This document shows positions 45,019-53,508 of a DNA stretch of 64,000 bases, piece by piece; positions within the stretch are counted from its first letter, which is position 1; each line of letters opens with the position of its first letter. Origin of the DNA: JBQDBK01 sp052090825 (GTDB lineage Bacteria; Bacillota; Clostridia; Tissierellales; Peptoniphilaceae); the NCBI GenBank assembly GCA_052090825.1, contig JBQDBK010000007.1, positions 1-64,000 of the forward strand. The letters are read 5' to 3'. The notes beneath the pieces were generated by a model. That model did not search any database. It was not told where the DNA came from and saw only the letters and a list, made by a program, of their open reading frames with translations. Made by a program: the position numbers and the translations under genes.

Positions 45019-45154
45019 ATAATTTCTAGTTTCTCGAGTTTAGCAAACGATAGGTTTTGTGAGATAAATCTATAAAACTTGTACAGATATTGTAGGGTAG
45101 GAAAAGAAATCTTCCTCTATACTAAAATTAACCGAAAGAAAGGGGGGAACCGAA

Positions 45155-46021
45155 ATGAATATTATAAAGTCGTTTAACAATGCGATTGATTATCTTGAAA
45201 CAGTTCTTGATGGTAAAATCAGCGAGAAGAAAGTAACTCAGTTATCAGGATACTCTTATTCAATGTTTAGTCGCTTGTTTTCTATTCTGACCGAAATGAC
45301 GCTTTCAGAATATTTAAGAAGTAGGAGATTAACGGAAGCAGCCGTTATATTAAGAGATACAGATGAAAAGATTATTGATGTTGCATTCAGATTTGGATAT
45401 GAGTCATCGGATTCATTCGGGACAGCTTTTAAGAATTTTCATGGATTCACTCCTTCTGAGGTAAGAAATGGGAAACCATTTAAATTAGTTTCTAGGGTGC
45501 AATTAACACTAAGTGTAAAAGGAGGAAGAAGTATGAATATTACAATTCAAAAGAAAAAAGCATTTACGGTTGCAGGAGTAAATGAACAAAACATCAATTC
45601 ATCATTATGTTCAAGTGTATGGGGGGAATTGTTTTCTAAGGTTAGCCATGAAGCAATGTCAAAATTAGGGACAGGCGAATCTGTTGGGGTTTGCCACGAT
45701 ATATTAAACCTTGATAATCATGATGTTTTAGAATCCAATACAATTAACTATATGGCAGGCTATATTGTTAATGATGTGGATAAAGCAAGAAGCATAGGCT
45801 TAGATGTTTTGGAAGTTGAAGAAGCAGAGTATGCTGTTGTAGAATTAATAGGATCTGTTCCGGATTGTATTCATAACGGATGGAAATATGCGATGGAAGT
45901 TTTCTTTCCTGAGCATGGTTATGTCCATTCAGGAAAACCTGATTTTGAATATTATTATGAAGGTGATATGAATAGCAAAGACTATAAAATGGAACTTTGG
46001 ATTCCGATATCTAAAGCTTAA
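45155..46021 (+). CDS. AraC-family regulator with GyrI-like ligand domain (cargo)
   Basis: The 288-residue protein has two AraC helix-turn-helix motifs at the N terminus (VTQLSGYSYSMFSRLFSIL at about 27-45; IIDVAFRFGYESSDSFGTAF at about 73-92) and a C-terminal GyrI/BmrR-type domain (about 128-288, ending YYEGDMNSKDYKMELWIPI) that usually binds small hydrophobic or drug-like ligands. AGGGGGGAACCG precedes the ATG. No efflux gene lies next to it; the two small genes upstream are the only obvious local targets. The codon use looks slightly less AT-rich than the neighbours. Confidence 0.85.
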   Translation: MNIIKSFNNAIDYLETVLDGKISEKKVTQLSGYSYSMFSRLFSILTEMTLSEYLRSRRLTEAAVILRDTDEKIIDVAFRFGYESSDSFGTAFKNFHGFTPSEVRNGKPFKLVSRVQLTLSVKGGRSMNITIQKKKAFTVAGVNEQNINSSLCSSVWGELFSKVSHEAMSKLGTGESVGVCHDILNLDNHDVLESNTINYMAGYIVNDVDKARSIGLDVLEVEEAEYAVVELIGSVPDCIHNGWKYAMEVFFPEHGYVHSGKPDFEYYYEGDMNSKDYKMELWIPISKA

Positions 46022-46065
46022 AAATTTCAGTTTGTCGAGCCAAGTAATTAAATAGGAACGCAAGA

Positions 46066-46099
46066 GATGATAGATAATTAAACCCTATCGTCTTTTTTT
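46066..46099 (+). terminator. Terminator after AraC-type regulator
   Basis: GATGATAG (46066-46073) pairs with CTATCGTC (46085-46092, one T-G), then seven T residues. Confidence 0.8.
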
Positions 46100-46173
46100 A
46101 TACTCAAAATCAAGAGGTTTAAATGGTAAGGATAAGAAGTCCCACTTAAAACAATTTAATATATAAGACATTT

Positions 46174-46205
46174 AGCGATTGAATTATAAATTCGGTCGCT
46201 TTTTT
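46174..46205 (+). terminator. Second hairpin with T run before ssb
   Basis: AGCGA (46174-46178) and GAATT (46181-46185) pair with AATTC (46189-46193) and TCGCT (46196-46200), then T residues. It lies 33 bases before ssb, where it may attenuate or separate the cargo from the transfer genes. Confidence 0.7.
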
Positions 46206-46238
46206 AATTGAAATTTACAGATTAAGGAGAAGAAATTA

Positions 46239-46550
46239 ATGGATAGAGAAATGATAAATATTAATGCAAATTTAGTTAATGAAGCTGAATTTTCAGAATT
46301 TGAAAAAGATGGAGAAAGAGTTCAAGTAGCAAATTTTGCTCTTGTTAAAAATTATGGAAAGGGCAAAGAATATACAAATTGCTCAGTATATGGAGAAAAG
46401 GTAGAAATTGTAAAAAAATTTGAAAAAGGAGATCTAATCCATGTCTTTGGATATTTCAAAGAAAACAAAAAAGGAGATAAGGTCTACAAGAATTTTATAG
46501 TTAAATCACTAAACAAAATAGAAAATAAGAAAGAAAACGAGGAGGAATAA
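46239..46550 (+). CDS. Short single-stranded DNA-binding protein
   Basis: 103 residues with an OB-fold layout: MININANLVNEAEFSEF, VQVANFALVKNYGKG, YTNCSVYGEKVEIVKKFEKGDLIHVFGYFK (by landmarks NCSVYGEK and GDLIHVFG). It is shorter than chromosomal SSB and lacks the acidic DDDIPF-type tail, ending only in KKENEEE. Conjugative elements often carry such single-stranded DNA-binding proteins to protect transferred strands. AAGGAGAAG precedes the ATG. Maff2 follows one base after the stop. Confidence 0.85.
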   Translation: MDREMININANLVNEAEFSEFEKDGERVQVANFALVKNYGKGKEYTNCSVYGEKVEIVKKFEKGDLIHVFGYFKENKKGDKVYKNFIVKSLNKIENKKENEEE

Positions 46551-46551
46551 T

Positions 46552-46767
46552 ATGGAATTTTTTACAGCTGGAGTTGGAGTTTTAAAGACACTTGTAACTG
46601 CAATTGGTGCAGGTTTAGGAGCATGGGGAGTTATTAACTTAATGGAAGGTTATGGTAATGATAACCCCGGTGCTAAATCTCAAGGTATTAAGCAACTTAT
46701 GGCTGGTGGGGGAATTGTACTAATCGGTATTAAATTAATTCCACTACTTGCAAATGCTTTAAATTAG
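46552..46767 (+). CDS. Maff2 family small membrane protein
   Basis: 71 residues, glycine-rich, with two membrane segments (about 5-27 and 46-68). VGVLKTLVTAIGAGLGAWG and GAKSQGIKQLMAGGG are characteristic of the Maff2 family, which occupies the pilin-like (VirB2) position in Firmicutes conjugation clusters. GAGGAGGAATAAT precedes the ATG. The neighbouring TrbL-like and PrgI genes fit a type IV secretion channel. Confidence 0.88.
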   Translation: MEFFTAGVGVLKTLVTAIGAGLGAWGVINLMEGYGNDNPGAKSQGIKQLMAGGGIVLIGIKLIPLLANALN

Positions 46768-46777
46768 GAGAAAGTCT

Positions 46778-47641
46778 ATGTTTGGTATCTTTGACAAGCT
46801 AACTGAATTTTTTAAGGATATGCTACTCGGAGGTATCAAAGCAAATCTTGAGTCCATGTTCTTAGATATAAATGACAAGGTAGGAGTTATTGCAACTGAT
46901 GTTGGAAAGACGCCAATGGGTTGGAATGGAGAAGTATATAATTTTATAAAAAACATTAATGATAATGTGATTGTTCCAATAGCAGGTCTTATCATAACAG
47001 CAGTTTTATGTATTGAGCTCATAAATATGGTTATGCAAAAGAATAATATGCATGATACAGATACTTTTGAGTTTTTCAAATACATTATAAAGATGTTTAT
47101 AGCAGTCTACCTTGCAAGCCACGCCTTTGAATTTTCAATGGCAGTCTTTGATGTGGCACAAAATCTTGTAAACAAAGCGGCAGGGGTAATCACTACTTCT
47201 GCCACTGTTTCAGGAGATCAGATAGTTGCAATGGTTGATGCATTAAAAGAAAAAGAAATAGGTGAGCTTTTAATGATATTAGTTGAAACGAGCCTTGTAA
47301 GGATTGCAATTCAAGGAATATCACTAGTTATAACATTAATAGTATATGGGCGTATGTTTGAAATATATGTCTACTCATCAGTATCATCCATACCATTTGC
47401 GACTATGGGAAATAAAGAATGGGGTCAGATTGGAACAAATTATATCAAGGGACTTTTTGCCTTGGGACTACAAGGTTTGTTTTTGATGGTATGTTTAGGT
47501 ATCTACACCGTTTTAATAAGAACGGTACAGGTTACAGATATTCACGCAAGCTTGTTTAGTATATTAGGATATGCTCTACTACTTGGACTTATGATGTTTA
47601 AGAGTGGAACAGTTGCAAAAAGTATTATGAATACGCACTAG
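46778..47641 (+). CDS. TrbL/VirB6-like conjugation channel protein
   Basis: A 287-residue membrane protein with about six hydrophobic segments (near 68-88, 105-125, 160-190, 195-215, 225-250 and 262-280) and an amphipathic N-terminal helix. This matches the VirB6/TrbL-like channel subunit in Gram-positive conjugative elements, which often follows Maff2. AGGAG precedes the ATG by six bases. The family call rests on layout and gene order more than on strict motifs. Confidence 0.8.
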   Translation: MFGIFDKLTEFFKDMLLGGIKANLESMFLDINDKVGVIATDVGKTPMGWNGEVYNFIKNINDNVIVPIAGLIITAVLCIELINMVMQKNNMHDTDTFEFFKYIIKMFIAVYLASHAFEFSMAVFDVAQNLVNKAAGVITTSATVSGDQIVAMVDALKEKEIGELLMILVETSLVRIAIQGISLVITLIVYGRMFEIYVYSSVSSIPFATMGNKEWGQIGTNYIKGLFALGLQGLFLMVCLGIYTVLIRTVQVTDIHASLFSILGYALLLGLMMFKSGTVAKSIMNTH

Positions 47642-47650
47642 GAGGAATAA

Positions 47651-47941
47651 ATGTTAAAAAAGAAAAATTGTGCTTTATTGGGACTTGGAATTTTATTTGG
47701 AGGAACTTATGAGATCTTAAAAGAGAAAATAAGAAATGAAGAGATTAGAAACTTAAAGAGGAGAATAAATATACTCGGAAGATGTCACAATGAATTTGTT
47801 ATGTATCAAGGGGAATACAATGATAGAAATGAAGAAAAACAAGAAGAATTTGAAGAAAGAATTAACTACCTAGAAGAGGAAACAACATCTAATTATGACC
47901 ATATACTTGAACTTTCCAAAGAAGAAGTAGAGGGAGATTAA
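47651..47941 (+). CDS. Hypothetical conjugative-element protein
   Basis: Not recognised. The 96 residues begin with a short hydrophobic stretch (CALLGLGILFGGTY, 7-20), then a charged, probably coiled-coil region rich in Glu, Asn and Arg. GGAGGAATAA precedes the ATG and it is tightly packed between the TrbL-like and PrgI genes (9 bases and 1 base), so it is real and probably a minor membrane-associated part of the transfer machine. Confidence 0.7.
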   Translation: MLKKKNCALLGLGILFGGTYEILKEKIRNEEIRNLKRRINILGRCHNEFVMYQGEYNDRNEEKQEEFEERINYLEEETTSNYDHILELSKEEVEGD

Positions 47942-47942
47942 A

Positions 47943-48353
47943 ATGGCGTATGTACCAATACCAAAAGATTTGGACAAGATTAAAACAAAGGTTGCCTTTA
48001 ACTTAACTAAAAGACAACTTATAGGTTTTTCTGTGGCAGGACTAATTGGCATACCAACCTATTTATTTATGAAGAAATATCTACCTAATGATGTTTCAAT
48101 TATTGTAATGCTAATAGTAACCCTGCCAATCTTTTTTATAACCTTATATGAAAAAGACACCTTAACTTTTGAAAAATATTTTAAATTTTTCTATCTTCAT
48201 AAGTTTTATCAACCAACTAAGAGAATAAGAAAGGAGGCATACCTTGAAGCAAAGAAAAAAGCAAATCAGCGACTTAAATCTAAGGGAAAAACAATTAAAA
48301 AAAGACCGAAAGGAAGTAAGAAGGCTAAAAACAAAGAAAGATCCAACAAATAG
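47943..48353 (+). CDS. PrgI family conjugation membrane protein
   Basis: The 136-residue protein starts YVPIPKDLDKIKTKVAFNLTKRQL (by landmarks VPIPKDL and LTKRQLIGF), then two close membrane segments (about 30-46 and 54-70), the layout of PrgI, the VirB3-like partner of VirB4. The C-terminal tail is very basic and lysine-rich. The last 110 bases also encode the start of virB4 in another frame, which may explain the unusual tail. Confidence 0.85.
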   Translation: MAYVPIPKDLDKIKTKVAFNLTKRQLIGFSVAGLIGIPTYLFMKKYLPNDVSIIVMLIVTLPIFFITLYEKDTLTFEKYFKFFYLHKFYQPTKRIRKEAYLEAKKKANQRLKSKGKTIKKRPKGSKKAKNKERSNK

Positions 48354-50667
48354 TCTTCTAAGTGTTCTTTTAAAGAAAGAGAAAAAGAGATTTACTGTTG
48401 AGGACACAATTCCATATATAAGAATGTTATCAGAGGGCATTTGCCAGTTAGACGAAAAAAATTATTCAAAGACAATTTCATTTCAAGATATAAATTACCA
48501 GTTGGCATTGGAAGAAGATAGAGATTTAATCTTTAACCAATTTGCCAACTTTTTAAATTCTTTTGATCCAAGTGTCCACATTGAACTTTCCTATGTAAAT
48601 CAATTAGGAAGAAATAAAGACCTACAAGATGCAATTAAAATTGCTGATAAGGGAGACTTCTATGACGATGTAAGAAAAGAGTTTAGGGAGATGTTAAAGC
48701 TTCAGCTTGCAAAGGGGAATAACGGACTTAAAAAGATGAAGTATATAACCTTTACCACAGAAGCTGATAATTTAGAGCAAGCAAGAGCAAAGTTAAATAG
48801 ACTTGAAGTGGATATTTTATCTAACTTTAAATCTATGGGAGTAAGAGCAGAAAGTCTTGATGGGGAAGAAAGACTAAGACTTGTTCACGATATGTTAAAT
48901 CCAGACAAGAGCTTTGATTTTTCATATAAAGATTTGAAGAAGAAAGAGTCTACAAAATCACATATAACTCCCAATATCTTTAATTTTGCACCAGCCAATA
49001 ATTTTAAATTTGGCAAATATATTGGGGCAGTAAGTCATTTTCAAATACTTGCAAGCGAGTTATCAGACAGAATGTTATCTGAGTTTTTAGATATTGATGA
49101 CAATATTTATGTAGCATTTCATATAGATGTAGTTGAACAAGCAGAAGCTATTAAACTTATTAAGAGAAAAAATACAGATCTAGACAGAATGAAAATTGAA
49201 GAACAAAAGAAAGCAGTTCGTGCTGGATATGATATGGATATTATTCCTTCAGATATAAATACTTTTGGGGCTGATGTTAAGTCCATGTTATCTGACTTAC
49301 AAAATAGAGATGAAAGGCTCTTTGTAGTATCTATAGTAATGATGAATTTTGCTAGGACTAATCAAAAATTAGAAAACACAATTGCTCAAATTTCATCAAT
49401 TGCAAATAGACATAATTGTCAGGTAAAAAGATTATCTCATCAACAAGAACAAGGACTTGTTTCTGTCTTACCTATAGGACTTAATCAAGTCGAGATAAAA
49501 AGATTTTTAACTTCATCATCAACGGCAGTATTTATGCCTTTTACAACAGAAGAGCTATTTATTGATTCGGCAAATTCTTTGTACTATGGCTTAAACGCCC
49601 TTAGCCAAAACTTGATTATGGCAGATAGGAAGAAACTTAAGAACCCTAACGGATTAATATTAGGAACACCAGGTTCTGGTAAATCTTTCTCGGCAAAGAG
49701 AGAGATGGCAAATGCAATTCTTGTAACAGACGATGATGTAATTATTTGTGATCCTGAAGGCGAGTATTCAAACCTTGTAAAACAATTTAATGGAGAAGTT
49801 ATTAAAGTTTCGGCAAAATCAAAGGACTACCTAAATCCATTAGATATTAATATGAACTATGGAGATGGGGACGCACCTTTAAAGGATAAGGCAAACTTCA
49901 TAATGTCTATGCTTGAACTTGTAGTAGGTGGATCTGGTCTTACTGCTGCAGAAAAATCTGTTATAGATAGGTGCTTACCAAAGATATATCAAAAATATTT
50001 TGAAGACCCAAAACCTGAAAATATGCCAATATTAGGAGATTTATACGATATGCTCATATCTCAAGAAGAGGGAGTTGGTAGAAAACTAGCAACAGAAATG
50101 GAAATTTATGTTAAGGGAAGTCTTAATGTATTTAACAATAGGTCAAATGTTGATCTAAATAGGCAACTACTTTGTTTTGATATAAAAGAGCTAGGAACAC
50201 AACTTAAAAAAATAGGTATGCTTGTCATTCAAGACCAGGTTTGGAACAAGGTTTCCCTAAATAGAGGAAGCAAGTCTACAAGATACTATATAGACGAGTT
50301 CCACCTTTTATTAAAAGATCCACAAACTGCTTCATATTCAGTAGAAATCTGGAAAAGATTTAGAAAATGGGGCGGTATTCCAACAGGTATAACTCAAAAC
50401 GTAAAAGACCTTTTAACAAGTCAGGAAATTGAAAATATATTTGATAATACAGACTTTGTTCTAATGTTAAATCAAGCATCTGGAGATAGAGATATTCTTG
50501 CTAAGAAATTAAAAATATCGCCTTATCAGTTAAACTATATTACTAATTCAAACGCAGGTGAGGGACTATTATTCTTTGGAAATACTATTGTTCCATTTAT
50601 AGATAAATTCCCTAAAGACACCATGTTATATAAGCTAATGACAACAAAACCAGAAGAAGCTAAGTAG
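48244..50667 (+). CDS. VirB4/TraE-type conjugation ATPase
   Basis: An 807-residue ATPase that powers the type IV secretion channel. Walker A is GLILGTPGSGKSFSAKREM (about 474-492), DDVIICDPEGEYSNLV follows, and the late YYIDEFHLLLKDP (about 680) is Walker B-like. The start is TTG 48244 with a perfect AGGAGG six bases upstream, inside prgI. The overlap with prgI is 110 bases. The alternative later starts have weaker sites. Confidence 0.95.
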   Translation: MKQRKKQISDLNLREKQLKKDRKEVRRLKTKKDPTNSLLSVLLKKEKKRFTVEDTIPYIRMLSEGICQLDEKNYSKTISFQDINYQLALEEDRDLIFNQFANFLNSFDPSVHIELSYVNQLGRNKDLQDAIKIADKGDFYDDVRKEFREMLKLQLAKGNNGLKKMKYITFTTEADNLEQARAKLNRLEVDILSNFKSMGVRAESLDGEERLRLVHDMLNPDKSFDFSYKDLKKKESTKSHITPNIFNFAPANNFKFGKYIGAVSHFQILASELSDRMLSEFLDIDDNIYVAFHIDVVEQAEAIKLIKRKNTDLDRMKIEEQKKAVRAGYDMDIIPSDINTFGADVKSMLSDLQNRDERLFVVSIVMMNFARTNQKLENTIAQISSIANRHNCQVKRLSHQQEQGLVSVLPIGLNQVEIKRFLTSSSTAVFMPFTTEELFIDSANSLYYGLNALSQNLIMADRKKLKNPNGLILGTPGSGKSFSAKREMANAILVTDDDVIICDPEGEYSNLVKQFNGEVIKVSAKSKDYLNPLDINMNYGDGDAPLKDKANFIMSMLELVVGGSGLTAAEKSVIDRCLPKIYQKYFEDPKPENMPILGDLYDMLISQEEGVGRKLATEMEIYVKGSLNVFNNRSNVDLNRQLLCFDIKELGTQLKKIGMLVIQDQVWNKVSLNRGSKSTRYYIDEFHLLLKDPQTASYSVEIWKRFRKWGGIPTGITQNVKDLLTSQEIENIFDNTDFVLMLNQASGDRDILAKKLKISPYQLNYITNSNAGEGLLFFGNTIVPFIDKFPKDTMLYKLMTTKPEEAK

Positions 50668-50674
50668 GTGTGAT

Positions 50675-53254
50675 ATGGATAAAAAACTAAAAAAAGATTT
50701 TCAAAAGAAAATTATACGAAATAGGGACGCTCCTGAAAAGAATCTTGAAAGTAAACTTGTTCATTCAGATGATTATACCAATAAGATTATTAGGACAAAG
50801 GATAGGTTCGGAGACAAATTTTCAGAAAAAGAATCTAAACTTATTCATGAGAATGTATTAGCTAAAGATCAAAAACAAGATAAACTAAAAGATTTTCAGA
50901 AGTCTAAAAACAAGGAAAGAATTAGAAAAGAAGTTTTAGAAAATAAGGATAAGGCTAATGAAGTTAAACAGACTAATCTTGAAATAAGGACAGATGAAAG
51001 CTTTAAACTTGATGAAGACTTAGATGTAGACTTCAAAAAGGTAAATTTTGATAGTGAAAACAGTAGAAATATTAATTCTAAAAAACTAACAACAGATGAT
51101 ATTTCAGATAAGGCTCAACCAATAAGCAATAAGAAAACATCAAGTAAAAGACAAGTTCTTAAAAATTATGAGGATAAACTTATCCATAGTAAGGATAAAT
51201 TCCAAGACAAAATTAACGAGAGAGAGTCTAAGCGAATCCACACAAGCGAAGATAAACCTATCGAAGCAAAGAAGAGTAAGAGAATATACAGAAAAGATAA
51301 GCTTGTTAAATATGAAGTAAGCAAGAACGACAGTAATGCTAATATCGATAAAAAGCAAAAGCAGAAACTTTATCAAGAAAAGAAGTTTAGAGATAAGGAA
51401 AAAATTTCTAAAGATATAGATAAAGAAAATAAGCTAAGCGAAGTTGATACAGATAAAACTTTTGATAATTCTGAGCTTAAAGACAATAATCAAGAATTTA
51501 TAAAAGATGAAAAGGAAACAAGCCTTAAACCTTCAGAACAAAAGAAAGTTAATAAAAAGAAGACTTACTACAAGAGAAAAAATTATGAAAGTGATAAATT
51601 CACTCGAAAGAAAATTGATAACTTAAAAAATGAATCTAAGAAAGTTACAAAGAAAGATTCTAAGAAGGCACAAGATGTTAAAGACTTTATCTCAGATAAA
51701 AAGATTGGAGAACTTGAAAAGTCTAAAAGCAAGCTAAAGGATAATATTTCAAAGAATAAAACTAAAGGAAGTCTATCTTCTGGGGTTTTATTATCTGGAG
51801 CTAAGTCTTCAGAGTTAGTGAGAGATTATTTAAGTTCAGGGTCTGATAATACTGGTGTAGAATCTGGAGAAAAGGTCGCTAATGTAAGCTCTAAACTCCA
51901 GCATGGAATAAGGAAGTATAAGCTAGACAAAAAGAAAAAGTCCTTAAAAAAGCTATCTAAACTTGATAAGAAAATAAAAAAGAGAAAAAGCAAGTTGGAG
52001 TTTAAAAGTGGCTTGGAAGATTTAAAAAAGTCAGAATCCTATATAAAGAAAAATAGATTTAATAAGTTTTACCAGAGAAAACAAATGAAGAGTATGATAG
52101 CTAAAAAGCATGAAACAAGACTGGTATATAGAGTTAAAAAAGCTATTTTAAGTTTAGGTAAGGCTTCTAAAGAGCTTATCGTAAGAAAAAGTAAGATGGT
52201 TCTATTACTAGTAATAGGACTAGGTCTTATGCTATCAATCATGATTGGTGGTGGAAGTGTTGGTATGAGTGGACTAAGCAATTCAGTAAACTCAGTAATG
52301 ACAACAACATACCTATCACAAGATACAGTTCTAAGTGAAGTTAATCAAGAATTTTCATCAATGGAATATGACCTACAATCACAAATCGAAAGTGTAAAAA
52401 CAAGTCATCCTGGATATGACGAATATATTATAAATAAAGAAGGAGAAATTGGTCATAATACCCATGAACTTTTATCCTATATAACTTCAAGATGTGGAGA
52501 AGTAAAATCAGCATCTGAAGTAAAAGGAATTTTAAAAGAACTTTTCGATAAGATGTATAAGCTTGATTTTAAGGAAGAGATTGAGATTAGAACAAGAACA
52601 GTAGCAAGAACAAGATATGATAGTCGTGGTAATCCTTATACTAGCTATGAAAAAGAAGAGTACGAATATAAAAAGTTAATTGTAACTTTAAAGAAAAAAG
52701 AAATGGATGAAGTTGTTAGGGAAATATTTAAAGATTATCCAGACAATGTAGTTCATTATGAAGCTCTTCTTGAAGCTAAGGGGAATATGGGTGATGTTTT
52801 TGGATCAGGTAATGGGGACTTAGGAGAAATAGTAGATAATCCAAACTTTGGAAATCCTGGTCTTGCTTTTGATTCAGCTACTGCAAAGGCTCTTTTTAAT
52901 GAAGCAGAAAAACATATAGGCAAAAGATATGTGTTTGGAGCGAGTGGACCATCTAACTTTGACTGCTCAGGCTTTGTATGTTGGTCATTTACAAAGTCTG
53001 GTGTAAAGAGAATGCCAAGAACAACTGCATGGAGAATATACAAAGACTATTGTAATCCAGTAAGTCCAAGTGAAGCTCAACCTGGAGATATTATATTTTT
53101 CCATTCAACATATAACAGTGGAACTCCAATATCTCACGTAGGAATATACGCAGGTAACGGAATGATGATTCACGCAGGAGATCCAATTCAATACACATCA
53201 ATAAATTCAAAATATTGGAAATCACACTTTTATGGTTTTGGAAGACCAAGATAG
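50675..53254 (+). CDS. Membrane NlpC/P60 peptidoglycan hydrolase of conjugation system
   Basis: An 859-residue protein in three parts. The first about 500 residues are lysine- and glutamate-rich and carry repeats of the form KLIHSKDKFQDKINERESK (also near residues 27-55 and 165-200). One membrane segment (MVLLLVIGLGLMLSIMIGGG, about 507-526) follows. Outside is a CD1108-like region and a C-terminal NlpC/P60 domain with catalytic Cys in NFDCSGFVCW, His in ISHVGIYAG and a third polar residue near MMIHAGDP. It should open the wall for the transfer channel. GTAGGTGTGAT precedes the ATG. Confidence 0.9.
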   Translation: MDKKLKKDFQKKIIRNRDAPEKNLESKLVHSDDYTNKIIRTKDRFGDKFSEKESKLIHENVLAKDQKQDKLKDFQKSKNKERIRKEVLENKDKANEVKQTNLEIRTDESFKLDEDLDVDFKKVNFDSENSRNINSKKLTTDDISDKAQPISNKKTSSKRQVLKNYEDKLIHSKDKFQDKINERESKRIHTSEDKPIEAKKSKRIYRKDKLVKYEVSKNDSNANIDKKQKQKLYQEKKFRDKEKISKDIDKENKLSEVDTDKTFDNSELKDNNQEFIKDEKETSLKPSEQKKVNKKKTYYKRKNYESDKFTRKKIDNLKNESKKVTKKDSKKAQDVKDFISDKKIGELEKSKSKLKDNISKNKTKGSLSSGVLLSGAKSSELVRDYLSSGSDNTGVESGEKVANVSSKLQHGIRKYKLDKKKKSLKKLSKLDKKIKKRKSKLEFKSGLEDLKKSESYIKKNRFNKFYQRKQMKSMIAKKHETRLVYRVKKAILSLGKASKELIVRKSKMVLLLVIGLGLMLSIMIGGGSVGMSGLSNSVNSVMTTTYLSQDTVLSEVNQEFSSMEYDLQSQIESVKTSHPGYDEYIINKEGEIGHNTHELLSYITSRCGEVKSASEVKGILKELFDKMYKLDFKEEIEIRTRTVARTRYDSRGNPYTSYEKEEYEYKKLIVTLKKKEMDEVVREIFKDYPDNVVHYEALLEAKGNMGDVFGSGNGDLGEIVDNPNFGNPGLAFDSATAKALFNEAEKHIGKRYVFGASGPSNFDCSGFVCWSFTKSGVKRMPRTTAWRIYKDYCNPVSPSEAQPGDIIFFHSTYNSGTPISHVGIYAGNGMMIHAGDPIQYTSINSKYWKSHFYGFGRPR

Positions 53255-53268
53255 AAGGGAGATATTAT

Positions 53269-53508
53269 GTGAACAGAAAACTTATAAGTATTAGGAACAA
53301 AAAGAAAAAAATAGAAGAGAAATTGAAAGATTTAAATGCAAAATACAAGGAAATTTGCGATGAAGAAATACAAGTTGAAAATGAAGAAATAATTGTAACT
53401 CTTAGGAGGAACAATATTAGCTTGGAAGAATTAATGGAGAAAATCAATGATAGAAAAAGAGAAGAAAAATTAAAAGAAAAGGAGAATATTCATAATGAAG
53501 AAATTTAA
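53269..53508 (+). CDS. DUF4315 family protein
   Basis: 79 residues starting at GTG 53269 (GAAGGGAG upstream). A coiled-coil N-terminal helix (NRKLISIRNKKKKIEEKLKD, 2-21) and a second part with IIVTLRRNNISLEELMEKI match DUF4315, a family found just after NlpC/P60 genes in conjugative elements. Function unknown. The frame opens further upstream but inside the previous gene. The last bases overlap the next gene by 14. Confidence 0.8.
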   Translation: MNRKLISIRNKKKKIEEKLKDLNAKYKEICDEEIQVENEEIIVTLRRNNISLEELMEKINDRKREEKLKEKENIHNEEI

